DNA from: a virus | IMG/VR virus record: IMGVR_UViG_3300028840_001170 | Coordinates: 1 to 22,487 of that record | Length of the DNA: 22,487 nt | Strand: one strand, 5' to 3' | Part shown: positions 12,021 through 19,423 of the stretch, one piece after another | Numbering within the stretch: position 1 is the stretch's first letter | How the letters are laid out: the number at the start of each line of letters is the position of its first letter | Program-made: the position numbers and the translations under genes | Notes under the pieces: generated by a model | Told to the model about the DNA's origin: nothing | The model's input: the letters and a program-made list of their open reading frames with translations, nothing else | The model's database searches: none

Positions 12021-12062
12021 ATGCAAGGTGCTCAACATTCACCAGAGAGGAACGTTAAGTGA
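12021..12062 (+). CDS. Candidate 13-residue leader peptide before the primase
   Basis: ATG 12021 follows ACGGAGG closely, and the ORF encodes MQGAQHSPERNVK. Its TGA (12060-12062) overlaps the primase GTG as GTGA. A ribosome terminating there would be placed on the primase start. It may serve translational coupling rather than make a functional peptide. The short spacing (three bases) and tiny size keep this tentative. Confidence 0.35.
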   Translation: MQGAQHSPERNVK

Positions 12063-14329
12063 CTGAAACGATATCAGGCCGCTCAGAGCAGCACAAGGCG
12101 GCAATCAAATACGCGGAGCTTGGTTTTGGGGTGATCCCGATCCACTGGATCCGCGACGACGGGACATGCAGCTGCGGCCAGGTCGACTGCAGCTCCCCCG
12201 GCAAACATCCCCTGACCCGGTTCGGCTCGGCCGATGCCACGCTCGACAAGCGGGCGATCGACAACTGGTGGACACGCTGGCCACAGGCCAATATCGCGGT
12301 CGCCACCGGTGAGAAGTGGAACCTGGTGGTGATCGATATCGATGCCCGCGACAACGGCGTCGAGCACTGGCACGAGGTAATCAGCGAGAACGGCGGGATC
12401 CATGCCCTGCCGGACACCGTGCAGGCGGTCACCGGCGGCGGCGGCGAGCATCTGTTTTTCCGCTACCCCGACGGCGCCAACATCAAGAACAGCGCCAACA
12501 AGATCAAGCCGGGCATCGATGTCCGCGGCGCCGGCGGCTACGTCCTGGTCGAGCCCTCGAACCACGCCAGTGGCGGGGTCTACGAGTGGGAGGGCTCCAG
12601 CGATCCGCTCGAGGGCGCCACTCTGGCCGATATGCCCGGCTGGCTGGTGCGCCTGGTCTCGAGCACCTGGCTGGCATCAACCCAGGCGCCACCGAATAGC
12701 AACGTGTTCAGCTTCCAGGCCAACGGCCCGGGTGAGCACGTGCCGGCAGACGGCTCCCCGGTCTCGATCGGTGAGCGCAACGTCACCCTGGCCAGCCTGG
12801 TCGGGCAGTGGATCCACGAAGGCCAGGCGCGCGATGAACTGATGGCCGCGGCGACCCGCTGGAACAGCGAGTGCACGCCGCCGCTGTCACTGAAAGAGGT
12901 CGCGCATACCGTCGAGTCGGTCTGTAACACCCACGAGCGCAACGGCAACCCGGCTGTCCCGGCGACGCGGGAGTATGTCCCGGAGCCGCCAAAGGAGGCG
13001 ATCCAGGCCGCTGAGAGCGACGATTACGACGACGGGGTGCCCAAGTACCACCTCAGGTGGAATGTGGACCTGTCCAGGCTGCCAGGCGCCCTGCAACAGG
13101 GGGTCGATTACTACAACCAGATCACCCCGACACCACAGCCGGAATTCGCCGTCGCCGCCATGCTCAGCCTGGCCTCGGCCGTCGCCGGGCGGCGCTATCA
13201 CTACGATCACCAGAAGCTAACCCTGTTCCAGGCCCTGATCGCCAGGTCGGGCGCCGGCAAGGACACGGTCCTGCGGGCGGTGCGGCGGATCCTGATCGAG
13301 GCCGACCTGGGTGATCGCATCGAGTCCGGCTACCACAGCCGGACGGGGCTCCACCTGTCGCTGTCGACCGGGCCCAGCCGGATCCTGATGATCGATGAGT
13401 TCGGGCGGGCGCTAAAACGTATGCAGGACGACCTCAACGCGACCGCGCATGACCTGGTGACCTCGATGATGGAGTCGTTCACCGATGAGCTGGTGAAGCC
13501 GCATGTCACGGTCCAGCAGCCGCGGGACATGGTCGAGACCATCCACTGGCCGGCACTGTCCCTGCTCGGCGTCAGTACCCCGGAGGCCTTCTTCCAGGCA
13601 CTCAGCCTGCGCAATTCCCAGGACGGGGCGCTGGGACGGTTCCTGTACTTCAGGTCAGAGCAGGAGCCGAGCGATGAGCTGCGCCAGCGGTCCAGGGCTG
13701 TTGTGCCGCCAGATCTGGTCGAGTGGTGCCACCGGGCGTCAGGCCCGCATCCAAGCGCCGGGCGCAGCGATGGTGACGAGCTCGAGCATGCCTCCCGGGC
13801 ACCGACACTGACCGAGGTCATTTCCACCGATGGCGCGATCGAGGTGTTCCGGATCCTGCTCAAGGACGTCAGGGCGCTGCAGGCCCGACTCGAGCCCTTT
13901 GGCCTGGACTCGATCGTGACCCGCGGCTACGAGCTCGGCGCACGCCTGGCCGGGCTACTGGCGATCGCCGAGGATCCGGTCAATCCGAAGATCACCGAGA
14001 CCCTGGCCAAGTGGGCCTCGAGCTACGTGATGCGTAGCCAGAACTCGCTGCTGACCGACATCGAGGAGCACGGCCTGGGACAGAGCGAGATCACCCGGGT
14101 GATCAACAAGGTGCGCGAGGCCCTGGCCAGGCCGGCAGCTGAGTATGGGCTCACGCTCAGGGAGCTGAAGCGCAACTGCGTTGAATTCAAGAACGCCTCT
14201 GCGGAGGTCCAGCACAAGGTCATGGAGATGCTGGCCAAGTCAGGGCAGGTTGAATTAATGGCGGGCCAAAACCGCCAAGGTGGCGGTCGGAAGCCCGCAA
14301 ATCGGTACCGACTCAGGGAGGGGGCCTAA
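12059..14329 (+). CDS. Bifunctional primase-polymerase / helicase
   Basis: 756 residues from GTG 12059, after AGAGAGG. The N-terminal domain is an archaeo-eukaryotic-type Prim-Pol: a zinc loop CSCGQVDC then GKHP, the metal motif VVIDIDARD (Asp near 94 and 96), the motif GGGGEHLFF (His near 131), and GIDVRGAGGYVLVEP. A PriCT-1-like domain follows at about 233-297 (SIGERNVTLASLVGQW, CTPPLSLKEVAHTV). The C-terminal half has a P-loop ARSGAGKDT near 395-403 and a Walker B RILMIDEFG near 440-448, as in DUF3987-type helicase regions. It should prime and unwind at the phage origin, working in the rightward replication module. The C-terminal 60 residues look like a small winged-helix-type domain. Confidence 0.93.
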   Translation: MTETISGRSEQHKAAIKYAELGFGVIPIHWIRDDGTCSCGQVDCSSPGKHPLTRFGSADATLDKRAIDNWWTRWPQANIAVATGEKWNLVVIDIDARDNGVEHWHEVISENGGIHALPDTVQAVTGGGGEHLFFRYPDGANIKNSANKIKPGIDVRGAGGYVLVEPSNHASGGVYEWEGSSDPLEGATLADMPGWLVRLVSSTWLASTQAPPNSNVFSFQANGPGEHVPADGSPVSIGERNVTLASLVGQWIHEGQARDELMAAATRWNSECTPPLSLKEVAHTVESVCNTHERNGNPAVPATREYVPEPPKEAIQAAESDDYDDGVPKYHLRWNVDLSRLPGALQQGVDYYNQITPTPQPEFAVAAMLSLASAVAGRRYHYDHQKLTLFQALIARSGAGKDTVLRAVRRILIEADLGDRIESGYHSRTGLHLSLSTGPSRILMIDEFGRALKRMQDDLNATAHDLVTSMMESFTDELVKPHVTVQQPRDMVETIHWPALSLLGVSTPEAFFQALSLRNSQDGALGRFLYFRSEQEPSDELRQRSRAVVPPDLVEWCHRASGPHPSAGRSDGDELEHASRAPTLTEVISTDGAIEVFRILLKDVRALQARLEPFGLDSIVTRGYELGARLAGLLAIAEDPVNPKITETLAKWASSYVMRSQNSLLTDIEEHGLGQSEITRVINKVREALARPAAEYGLTLRELKRNCVEFKNASAEVQHKVMEMLAKSGQVELMAGQNRQGGGRKPANRYRLREGA

Positions 14330-14523
14330 TTAATGGCGATTGACAGCCATTACTGGCGCCCAGTTCCGCCACTATAACCTATTGATTCTTCGTTACTTAT
14401 TTAATTAATGGAATAAAAGAAGACCCCCCCCATATGTATATAAATAACGCGCGTGTATATATCTCTATGGGGCCGTCCGTCGTTTCGCCGTTTTCTATTT
14501 CAGCCCATGGGAGGGCAACAGCA
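14330..14523. promoter_or_regulatory. Hairpin- and AT-rich gap after the primase; candidate origin or promoter region
   Basis: 194 bases with several stacked signals. TAATGGC-8 bases-GCCATTA (14331-14352) and ACTGG-CGC-CCAGT (14352-14364) are adjacent inverted repeats. AATTAATGG occurs at 14253, 14328 and 14403, exactly 75 bases apart each time. From 14371 the sequence is AT-rich, with TTGATT (14382) and ATTAAT (14404) as a possible promoter, a run of eight C (14424-14431), and two TGTATATA copies (14435, 14454). Location beside the primase suggests an origin; location ahead of late genes suggests a promoter. Confidence 0.45.
14333..14377 (+). CDS. Candidate 14-residue ORF behind a strong ribosome site
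   Basis: GGGAGGGGG stands eight bases before ATG 14333, the best ribosome site in the region, and the ORF MAIDSHYWRPVPPL ends at TAA 14375-14377. It begins a few bases after the primase stop. It might be a tiny peptide, the stub of a truncated gene, or chance: it overlaps two inverted repeats. Confidence 0.25.
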   Translation: MAIDSHYWRPVPPL

Positions 14524-14724
14524 ATGATCAGCAGAAAGTCAAAAATTCGTCACGGGTTCAGCCAGGTTCACGTGCTCCAGGAAGGCGAGGAGTTCATTTC
14601 AATAACCACCCTGGCTGACAAGTATGGCGACATCGTTGTGGTGGCTACCACCAATGGCGTCTACGTGGTGGGAGACGGTGAGGTCAGCGGCATCGAGTGG
14701 CCTGATGAGGAGGTGGACCAGTGA
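14524..14724 (+). CDS. Small hypothetical protein
   Basis: 66 residues from ATG 14524 after GGGAGGG; the frame is open from 14434, but the extra part lies in the AT-rich gap. The product has a basic start (MISRKSKIRHGF), a beta-rich middle (FISITTLADKYGDIVVVATT) and an acidic end, suggesting a small barrel. No family recognised. It overlaps the next gene by GTGA. Confidence 0.7.
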   Translation: MISRKSKIRHGFSQVHVLQEGEEFISITTLADKYGDIVVVATTNGVYVVGDGEVSGIEWPDEEVDQ

Positions 14725-14942
14725 CTACCCGCACCTACCAGGAGATGGACGCACTGCGAACCGCAACGATCAACCTGCACAAGGCCAAGCCAGGCCTGCG
14801 CGGCAAAGTGGACGCCATGTGCTGCGAATGTATCTACGATCCCGGATCCGGAGGGGGCACCTGGCGGGAACAGGTCGAGGCCTGCACCTCACCCGAATGC
14901 CCGCTGTACGAGGTCCGGCCGAGGTCAAAGCCCCATGACTGA
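14721..14942 (+). CDS. Small Cys4 protein, putative zinc ribbon
   Basis: 73 residues from GTG 14721, with GAGGAGGTGG upstream and a GTGA overlap. After a helical start (RTYQEMDALRTATINLH) it shows CCECIYDPGSGGGTWREQVE, then CTSPECPLYEVRP. The C-x-x-C-x-Tyr-Asp-Pro ... Gly-Thr-Trp-Arg-x-Gln-Val-Glu-x-Cys-Thr ... Cys-Pro-Leu-Tyr-x-Val-Arg-Pro pattern is a recognisable phage protein often found next to RusA-type resolvases, as here. Probably binds zinc; exact role unknown. Confidence 0.82.
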   Translation: MTTRTYQEMDALRTATINLHKAKPGLRGKVDAMCCECIYDPGSGGGTWREQVEACTSPECPLYEVRPRSKPHD

Positions 14943-15366
14943 TTTTGATGAGGGCATAAAAATGCCAGCGCCACCCGATGTGCTGAGCTTCGCACTGCCG
15001 TTCCCACCAACAGTGAATCACTACTACCGGCGGACCAACGGCGGCAAGCGCGTGGTGCTGACAGAACGCGGCGTGGCCTACCGAAGCAGGGTCAGAGCCC
15101 TGGTCAAAGGCGATCGCCTCGATATGGGCCTTACAGGGCGTCTCACGGTGCATGTCAGCGCACATATGCCGGACCAGAAAGTCCGCGATCTGGATAACCT
15201 GCTCAAAGCCCTGCTCGACTCGATGGAAAAGGCCGGTGTCTACAAGTCGGACGGGCAAATCGACGATCTGCGCATTACCCGGGTAAAATGCTCGGAAATG
15301 TCCAGGGACATGGGCGGACTGGTCACCATCCGAATCTGGGAGCACCACGATGACGAGCCAGGCTGA
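14935..15366 (+). CDS. rusA: RusA-family Holliday junction resolvase
   Basis: 143 residues from ATG 14935 (overlapping the previous gene by 8 bases); ATG 14962 with GAGGG ahead is an alternative start nine residues later. The fold opens with FALPFPPTVNHYYR. Asp85, Asp87, Lys91 and Asp106 have the same spacing as the RusA catalytic residues Asp70, Asp72, Lys76 and Asp91, within DLDNLLKALLDSM and KSDGQIDDL. RusA dimers cut four-way junctions symmetrically, here probably to clear branches before packaging. It lies between replication genes and the terminase genes. Confidence 0.93.
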   Translation: MTDFDEGIKMPAPPDVLSFALPFPPTVNHYYRRTNGGKRVVLTERGVAYRSRVRALVKGDRLDMGLTGRLTVHVSAHMPDQKVRDLDNLLKALLDSMEKAGVYKSDGQIDDLRITRVKCSEMSRDMGGLVTIRIWEHHDDEPG

Positions 15367-15589
15367 ACGCATCATTTCGAAATTCGGCTCGAGCTACCGC
15401 CTGGCCAAGGTGCTGACCCAGGTGCTGGATCGCGAGGTCTATACCAGCACCGTCTGCCGATGGCGGCGCAACGGTACCATCCCCCAACGCATGCACGTGG
15501 CGGTCTTCGCGGCCGCGGTGCATTGCAAAATCACCCTAAATGCGGAAGACTTTATGGTATTCGACCGATCCATAGATGATTCTCTATGA
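15350..15589 (+). CDS. Small HTH protein (YdaS/carph-isopro-like)
   Basis: 79 residues from ATG 15350, with GGGAG eight bases ahead and a 17-base overlap with rusA. The sequence RIISKFGSSYRLAKVL, TSTVCRWRRNGTIPQRMH and FAAAVHCKITLNAEDF follows the pattern of small HTH proteins often found before phage terminase genes: Phe-Gly near the start, Ser-Thr-Val-x-x-Trp in the recognition helix and Asn/Thr-x-x-Asp-Phe at the end. It may regulate late genes or be a second Cro-like factor. Target unknown. Confidence 0.82.
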   Translation: MTSQAERIISKFGSSYRLAKVLTQVLDREVYTSTVCRWRRNGTIPQRMHVAVFAAAVHCKITLNAEDFMVFDRSIDDSL

Positions 15590-15605
15590 CAGAGGCAAGT
15601 AGATC

Positions 15606-15872
15606 ATGGCAGGACCAGGCCGACCAAAGACCGGCGGACGCAAAAAAGGCGTAACCAACAAGGTCACAAAAGAGCTCAAGGACATGATCCTCGGCGCACT
15701 CGACAAGGCCGGCGGGGAGAAGTACCTGCAGCAACAGGCGATCGACAACCCGACCGCGTTCATGACCCTGGTCGGCAAAGTGCTCCCGACCACACTCAAG
15801 GGCGACGGCAGGGGCGGCAACATCATCCTCGAGGTTCGGACCGGCGTGCCGAAACCCGATGGCAGCGACTGA
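15606..15872 (+). CDS. Terminase small subunit (short form)
   Basis: 88 residues from ATG 15606. It opens with a basic stretch GRPKTGGRKKGVTNKVTKE, then a helix KDMILGALDKAGGEKYLQ and FMTLVGKVLPTTLKG. This Gly-Arg-Pro-Lys...Gly-Gly...Leu-Gly-Lys-Val-Leu-Pro-Thr arrangement is that of short phage small-terminase proteins, which recognise the packaging site. Its position directly before the large subunit, overlapping it by 14 bases, supports this. The product is smaller than classical small subunits, so it may lack the oligomerisation part seen in those. Confidence 0.82.
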   Translation: MAGPGRPKTGGRKKGVTNKVTKELKDMILGALDKAGGEKYLQQQAIDNPTAFMTLVGKVLPTTLKGDGRGGNIILEVRTGVPKPDGSD

Positions 15873-17217
15873 GGAAGTCATCTACCAGGGCATGGATCTG
15901 CCCTACAAGCCAAGGGAATGGCAGGACAAGGTCCACCGGGCAAAGAAGCGATTCAACGTCCTGGCGCTCCACCGCCGCGCCGGCAAGACCGAGCTCGCGA
16001 TCATGCAGCTCATCGATGCCGCGATGGAGTTCGACAAGGAGATGGGCCTGTTCATCTACCTGGCCCCCTACCTCAAGCAGGCCAAGGCGATCGCCTGGCT
16101 GCGCCTCAAGGAGAAACTGGACCCGATGATCGCCCTCGGCCAGGTCGAGGTGCGCGAGGGCGACAACAGCGTTGTGTTCAAGCACAACGGCTGCATGATC
16201 CGCCTGTTCGGTGGCGACAACCCCGACGCCATGCGCGGCTTGCGCATCGACGGCGCCGTCATCGATGAGGTGGCGCAGATCAAGAAGGAGGTCTGGGACG
16301 AGATCGTCCAGCCGGCCATGGCCGACCGCAAGGGCTGGGCCATCTTCATTGGCACGCCAAACGGCGTGAACCTGTTCAGCGAGCTCTACTACCACGGCCT
16401 CGAGGATCCGCTCTGGCAGTCCGGCCGCTGGACGGTCTACGACACCGACGCCCTGGATCCCGAAGAGATCGAGCGACTCAAGGCGACCATGACCGAGAAC
16501 GCCTTCGCTCGCGAGTTCCTGTGCGACTTCAGCGCCCAGGCCGAGAACACCCTGATCTCGCTGCACCAGTGCATGGATGCGGTCAACTCGCCACTCAGGA
16601 TGGAGGACGTCGAAGGCTCGCCGGTGATCCTGGGCGTCGACGTCGCGCGCTACGGCGACGATCGCAGCGTCATCTTTAAGCGCCAGGGCCTGATCGCCTC
16701 GAAGCCGAAGGTCTACCAGGAGCTCAGCAACATGGAGCTCGCAGCGATCGTGGCCGAGATGATCAATCACCATCACCCCGACATGGTCTGCATCGACGCC
16801 GGCCGCGGTGAGGGTGTGATCGATCGCCTGCGCCAGCTGGGGCACAGCGTCATCGAGGTCAACTTCGGTGGCAAGCCGATGAACCCGCACTATGTGAACA
16901 AGCGCGCCGAGATGTGGGACGCGGTAAAGCTGTGGCTGGGCAGCGGCGGCAAGATACCCAACGACCAGCGCCTGATACAGGATCTGTGCACGCCGACCTA
17001 CAGCTACGACAACGCTGCACAGAAGTTTCAGCTCGAAAGTAAAGACAAGATCCGCGAGCGTGGACTGCCATCACCCGACCTCGGTGACGCCCTGGCGCTC
17101 ACCTTCGCTTACCCCGCCGAACCGGCGCCGAGTAAATCGATCACTGGTGCCAATGTAGATCTGCGAGCCACCGCCAGGCGGCGCAAGAGAGAGTACGACC
17201 CGCTCGATCACATATAG
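15859..17217 (+). CDS. terL: Terminase large subunit
   Basis: 452 residues from ATG 15859 (ATG 15892 is a weaker alternative). The packaging motor and nuclease are both visible: Walker A HRRAGKT at 38-44, Walker B AVIDE at 133-137, motif III GTPNG at 165-169, and RNase H-like nuclease acids Asp261 (GVDVARYGDD), Asp313 (CIDAG) and Asp407/Asp410 (SPDLGDALALT). It drives DNA into the prohead through the portal and cuts the concatemer. Length and motifs are normal for the family. The C-terminus is basic (ARRRKREYDP). Confidence 0.96.
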   Translation: MAATEEVIYQGMDLPYKPREWQDKVHRAKKRFNVLALHRRAGKTELAIMQLIDAAMEFDKEMGLFIYLAPYLKQAKAIAWLRLKEKLDPMIALGQVEVREGDNSVVFKHNGCMIRLFGGDNPDAMRGLRIDGAVIDEVAQIKKEVWDEIVQPAMADRKGWAIFIGTPNGVNLFSELYYHGLEDPLWQSGRWTVYDTDALDPEEIERLKATMTENAFAREFLCDFSAQAENTLISLHQCMDAVNSPLRMEDVEGSPVILGVDVARYGDDRSVIFKRQGLIASKPKVYQELSNMELAAIVAEMINHHHPDMVCIDAGRGEGVIDRLRQLGHSVIEVNFGGKPMNPHYVNKRAEMWDAVKLWLGSGGKIPNDQRLIQDLCTPTYSYDNAAQKFQLESKDKIRERGLPSPDLGDALALTFAYPAEPAPSKSITGANVDLRATARRRKREYDPLDHI

Positions 17218-17307
17218 TTGCGAAAACTGCTACCTACACGAAAGTAGGTGGGCGACCTATCATGCACGGGAATATATCTATTTCCGGAAATGCATAGGAG
17301 ATCCTCT
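17218..17307 (+). other. Intergenic leader with small hairpin
   Basis: 90 bases between terL and the next gene. ACCTAC, a six-base loop containing GAAA, and GTAGGT form a small hairpin (17232-17249) without a T-run. An AATATATCTATTT stretch near 17270 precedes the AGGAG of the following gene. It could separate packaging from head gene expression, but no clear promoter was found. Confidence 0.4.
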
Positions 17308-17505
17308 ATGTGTGGCAGCGGCCCCAAGTACGATCCGCCACCCCCGCCGCCGGCAGCGCCGCGCATGGTCGACCAGGGCGTTCAGCAGGCCCGTGCTGAC
17401 GACAAGCGTCGCCAGCGTATGGCTGCCGGGCGTAGCTCGACCATCAAGACCTCCGGCGACCTGCTCGGCCAGGCATCGACGACGGGCAACCTGCTCGGCA
17501 GCTGA
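17308..17505 (+). CDS. Small Pro-rich protein between terminase and portal
   Basis: 65 residues from ATG 17308 after AGGAG; the longer frame to 17248 has no ribosome site. The product starts MCGSGPKYDPPPPPPAAP, a Pro-rich arm, then a basic helix and an end reading SSTIKTSGDLLG and TTGNLLGS. Short proteins with Met-Cys-Gly, a poly-Pro stretch and a Thr/Leu-Gly end are typical of podovirus-type genomes at this exact place. Role unknown. It overlaps the portal gene by TGATG. Confidence 0.8.
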   Translation: MCGSGPKYDPPPPPPAAPRMVDQGVQQARADDKRRQRMAAGRSSTIKTSGDLLGQASTTGNLLGS

Positions 17506-19160
17506 TGGCTCGCAACCAGAAAAGGATCGACCACTACCGCAAGCGGTTGAAGTCGCTCGAGACCGAGCGTTCGCCGTTCATACCACTGTGGCGTGAGCTC
17601 AGCGATTACATCCTCGGCCACCGCGGTCGATTCCTGGTGACCGACGGCAACAAGCCGAAGCGCAACACCAAGCAGCACAACAACACCGCCAAGATGGCGG
17701 CGCGCACCCTGGCCTCCGGCATGATGGCCGGCATCACCTCGCCCGCCAGGCCGTGGTTCCAGCTCGGCACGCTGGATCCGGATCTGGCCGAGTTTGGGCC
17801 GGCCAAGATCTGGCTGCACGATGTTGAGATGAAGATGCGCGAAGTGTTCGCGCAGTCGAACGTCTACAACCAGCTGCACGCCAGCTACGCCGAGCTGGGC
17901 ACCTTCGGCACTGCGCCGATGGGCGTCTACTTCAACCGCGAGAACATCATCCGGGCCAAGGCCTATACCGCCGGCAGCTACATGCTGGCGACCAATGGCT
18001 TGGACGAGGTCGACACCTTCTTTCGCAAGTACCGCATGACCGTGGGCCAGGTGGTGAAGGAGTTCGGCAAGGACAACGTCAGCCGCTCGTGCCTCGACAA
18101 CTGGAACCGCGGCAATACCGAGTCCTGGGTGAACATCATCCACTGCATCGAGCCCAACGACGACGCTGACATGATGTCGGCAAAGGGCACCTCGATGCCC
18201 TACCGCTCGGTCTACTTCGAAGAGAACCAGTCGGAGGACAAGTTCCTGCGGGTGAAGGGCTTCGAAGACTTCCCGATCATGGCGCCGCGTTGGGACATTG
18301 CCGGCGACGACATCTATGCGACCTCGTGCCCCGGCATGGACGCACTCGGCGACAACAAGGCGCTGCAGCTGCACGAGAAGCGCACCAGTACCGCGATCGA
18401 CATCCTGGTCGACCCGCCGAAGCAGGCGCCGATCGCAATGAAGAACATGATCTCCGGCAGCTTCCTGCCTGGCGACCTCGAGTTCGTGCCGGACACCGGT
18501 AATGGCATCAAGTCGATGTACGACTTCAAGCCAGACCTGAACGCCATGGCATCGATCTCCGCGCGTGATGAGGACCGCGTCAACAAGGCCTACTACGTGG
18601 ACCTGTTCCTGATGCTGGCCAACAGCGATCGCCGGCAGATCACGGCACGCGAGATCGAGGAGAAGCACGAGGAGAAGCTGTTGATGCTGGGCCCGGTGCT
18701 CGAGCGTCTGCATAACGAGCTGCTCAACCCGCTGATCAAGCGCACTTTCAACCTGATGATGCAGGCCGGCGTGCTGCCTGAGCCGCCGAGTGATCTGCAG
18801 GATACCGCGCTCAACGTCGAGTACATCTCGGTCCTGGCCCAGGCGCAGAAGCTCACCGCCATCAACGGCCTCGAGCGCCTGTCGACCTATGCCATGAACC
18901 TGGCCCAGGTATGGCCGGAAGCGCGTCACAAGTTCGATGCCATGCAGTCGATCGACGAGTACGCACAGTCGGTCGGCGTGGCACCTCGCGTGGTCAAGGA
19001 CGACGAGGCAGCCGAGGGCGCGATCGCTGCCGAGAGACAGCAGCAGCAGGCCGCACAGATGGCAGAGCTGGCGCCGGGCATGGCCCAGGCCGCCAAGAGC
19101 ATGGCCGACACCGATGTTGAATCGGCCAACGCCCTGACTCGCTCGATGGGTCTGGCGTGA
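17505..19160 (+). CDS. Portal / head-to-tail connector protein
   Basis: 551 residues from ATG 17505. The N-terminus (RIDHYRKRLKSLETERSPF, PLWRELSDYILGHRGRF) and ARTLASGMMAGITSPARPW are signatures of the podovirus head-to-tail connecting protein family. The family forms the twelve-part ring at one capsid vertex through which DNA is packed and the tail is attached. The C-terminal 60 residues are Gln/Ala-rich and helical (AAERQQQQAAQMAELAP). Length is usual for the family. It ends in a GTGA overlap with the next gene. Confidence 0.95.
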   Translation: MARNQKRIDHYRKRLKSLETERSPFIPLWRELSDYILGHRGRFLVTDGNKPKRNTKQHNNTAKMAARTLASGMMAGITSPARPWFQLGTLDPDLAEFGPAKIWLHDVEMKMREVFAQSNVYNQLHASYAELGTFGTAPMGVYFNRENIIRAKAYTAGSYMLATNGLDEVDTFFRKYRMTVGQVVKEFGKDNVSRSCLDNWNRGNTESWVNIIHCIEPNDDADMMSAKGTSMPYRSVYFEENQSEDKFLRVKGFEDFPIMAPRWDIAGDDIYATSCPGMDALGDNKALQLHEKRTSTAIDILVDPPKQAPIAMKNMISGSFLPGDLEFVPDTGNGIKSMYDFKPDLNAMASISARDEDRVNKAYYVDLFLMLANSDRRQITAREIEEKHEEKLLMLGPVLERLHNELLNPLIKRTFNLMMQAGVLPEPPSDLQDTALNVEYISVLAQAQKLTAINGLERLSTYAMNLAQVWPEARHKFDAMQSIDEYAQSVGVAPRVVKDDEAAEGAIAAERQQQQAAQMAELAPGMAQAAKSMADTDVESANALTRSMGLA

Positions 19161-19423
19161 ACAAGAAGGAGCAGGAAAAGCAGCTCCTGGAGCTCAAGCA
19201 GGCATGGCAGTTTGTCATGGGCTCGAACCAGGGGCGGATGGTGATCCAGAACATTCTGGATCTGTGTGGCCACGGGATGTCGCCGTTCGTGAACGGTGGC
19301 ACCAACGCCACGATCAAGAACGTAGGCATGCAGGACGTTGGGCGATTGATTGCGAATGCGGCAATGGCTCATGCGTTCGATGACTACATCAAACTCATGA
19401 AGGAAGGAAATGAACATGGCTGA
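19157..19423 (+). CDS. Bbp19-like small head protein
   Basis: 88 residues from GTG 19157, coupled by GTGA to the portal gene. After a basic coil (KKEQEKQLLELKQAWQF) come NQGRMVIQNILDLCGHG, SPFVNGGTNATIKNVGMQD and a helix. This order (Phe, Gly, Val-x-x-x-Leu, Cys, then a Gly-x-Arg helix) fits the Bbp19-like domain that lies between portal and scaffold genes in BPP-1-type phages. Role not established; an assembly function is likely from position. Confidence 0.8.
   Translation: MNKKEQEKQLLELKQAWQFVMGSNQGRMVIQNILDLCGHGMSPFVNGGTNATIKNVGMQDVGRLIANAAMAHAFDDYIKLMKEGNEHG

Noticed and set aside
11971-12067. 32-codon ORF in the primase leader
   Set aside because: No ribosome site, overlaps hairpins and the start of the primase out of frame; the 13-codon ORF fits better.
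15823-16890. 355-codon leftward ORF opposite terL
   Set aside because: Long antisense frames are usual in GC-rich coding DNA; it mirrors terL and has biased His/Asp/Val/Leu composition without motifs.
17382-18929. 515-codon leftward ORF opposite the portal gene
   Set aside because: Same antisense shadow effect; portal motifs on the other strand are unambiguous.
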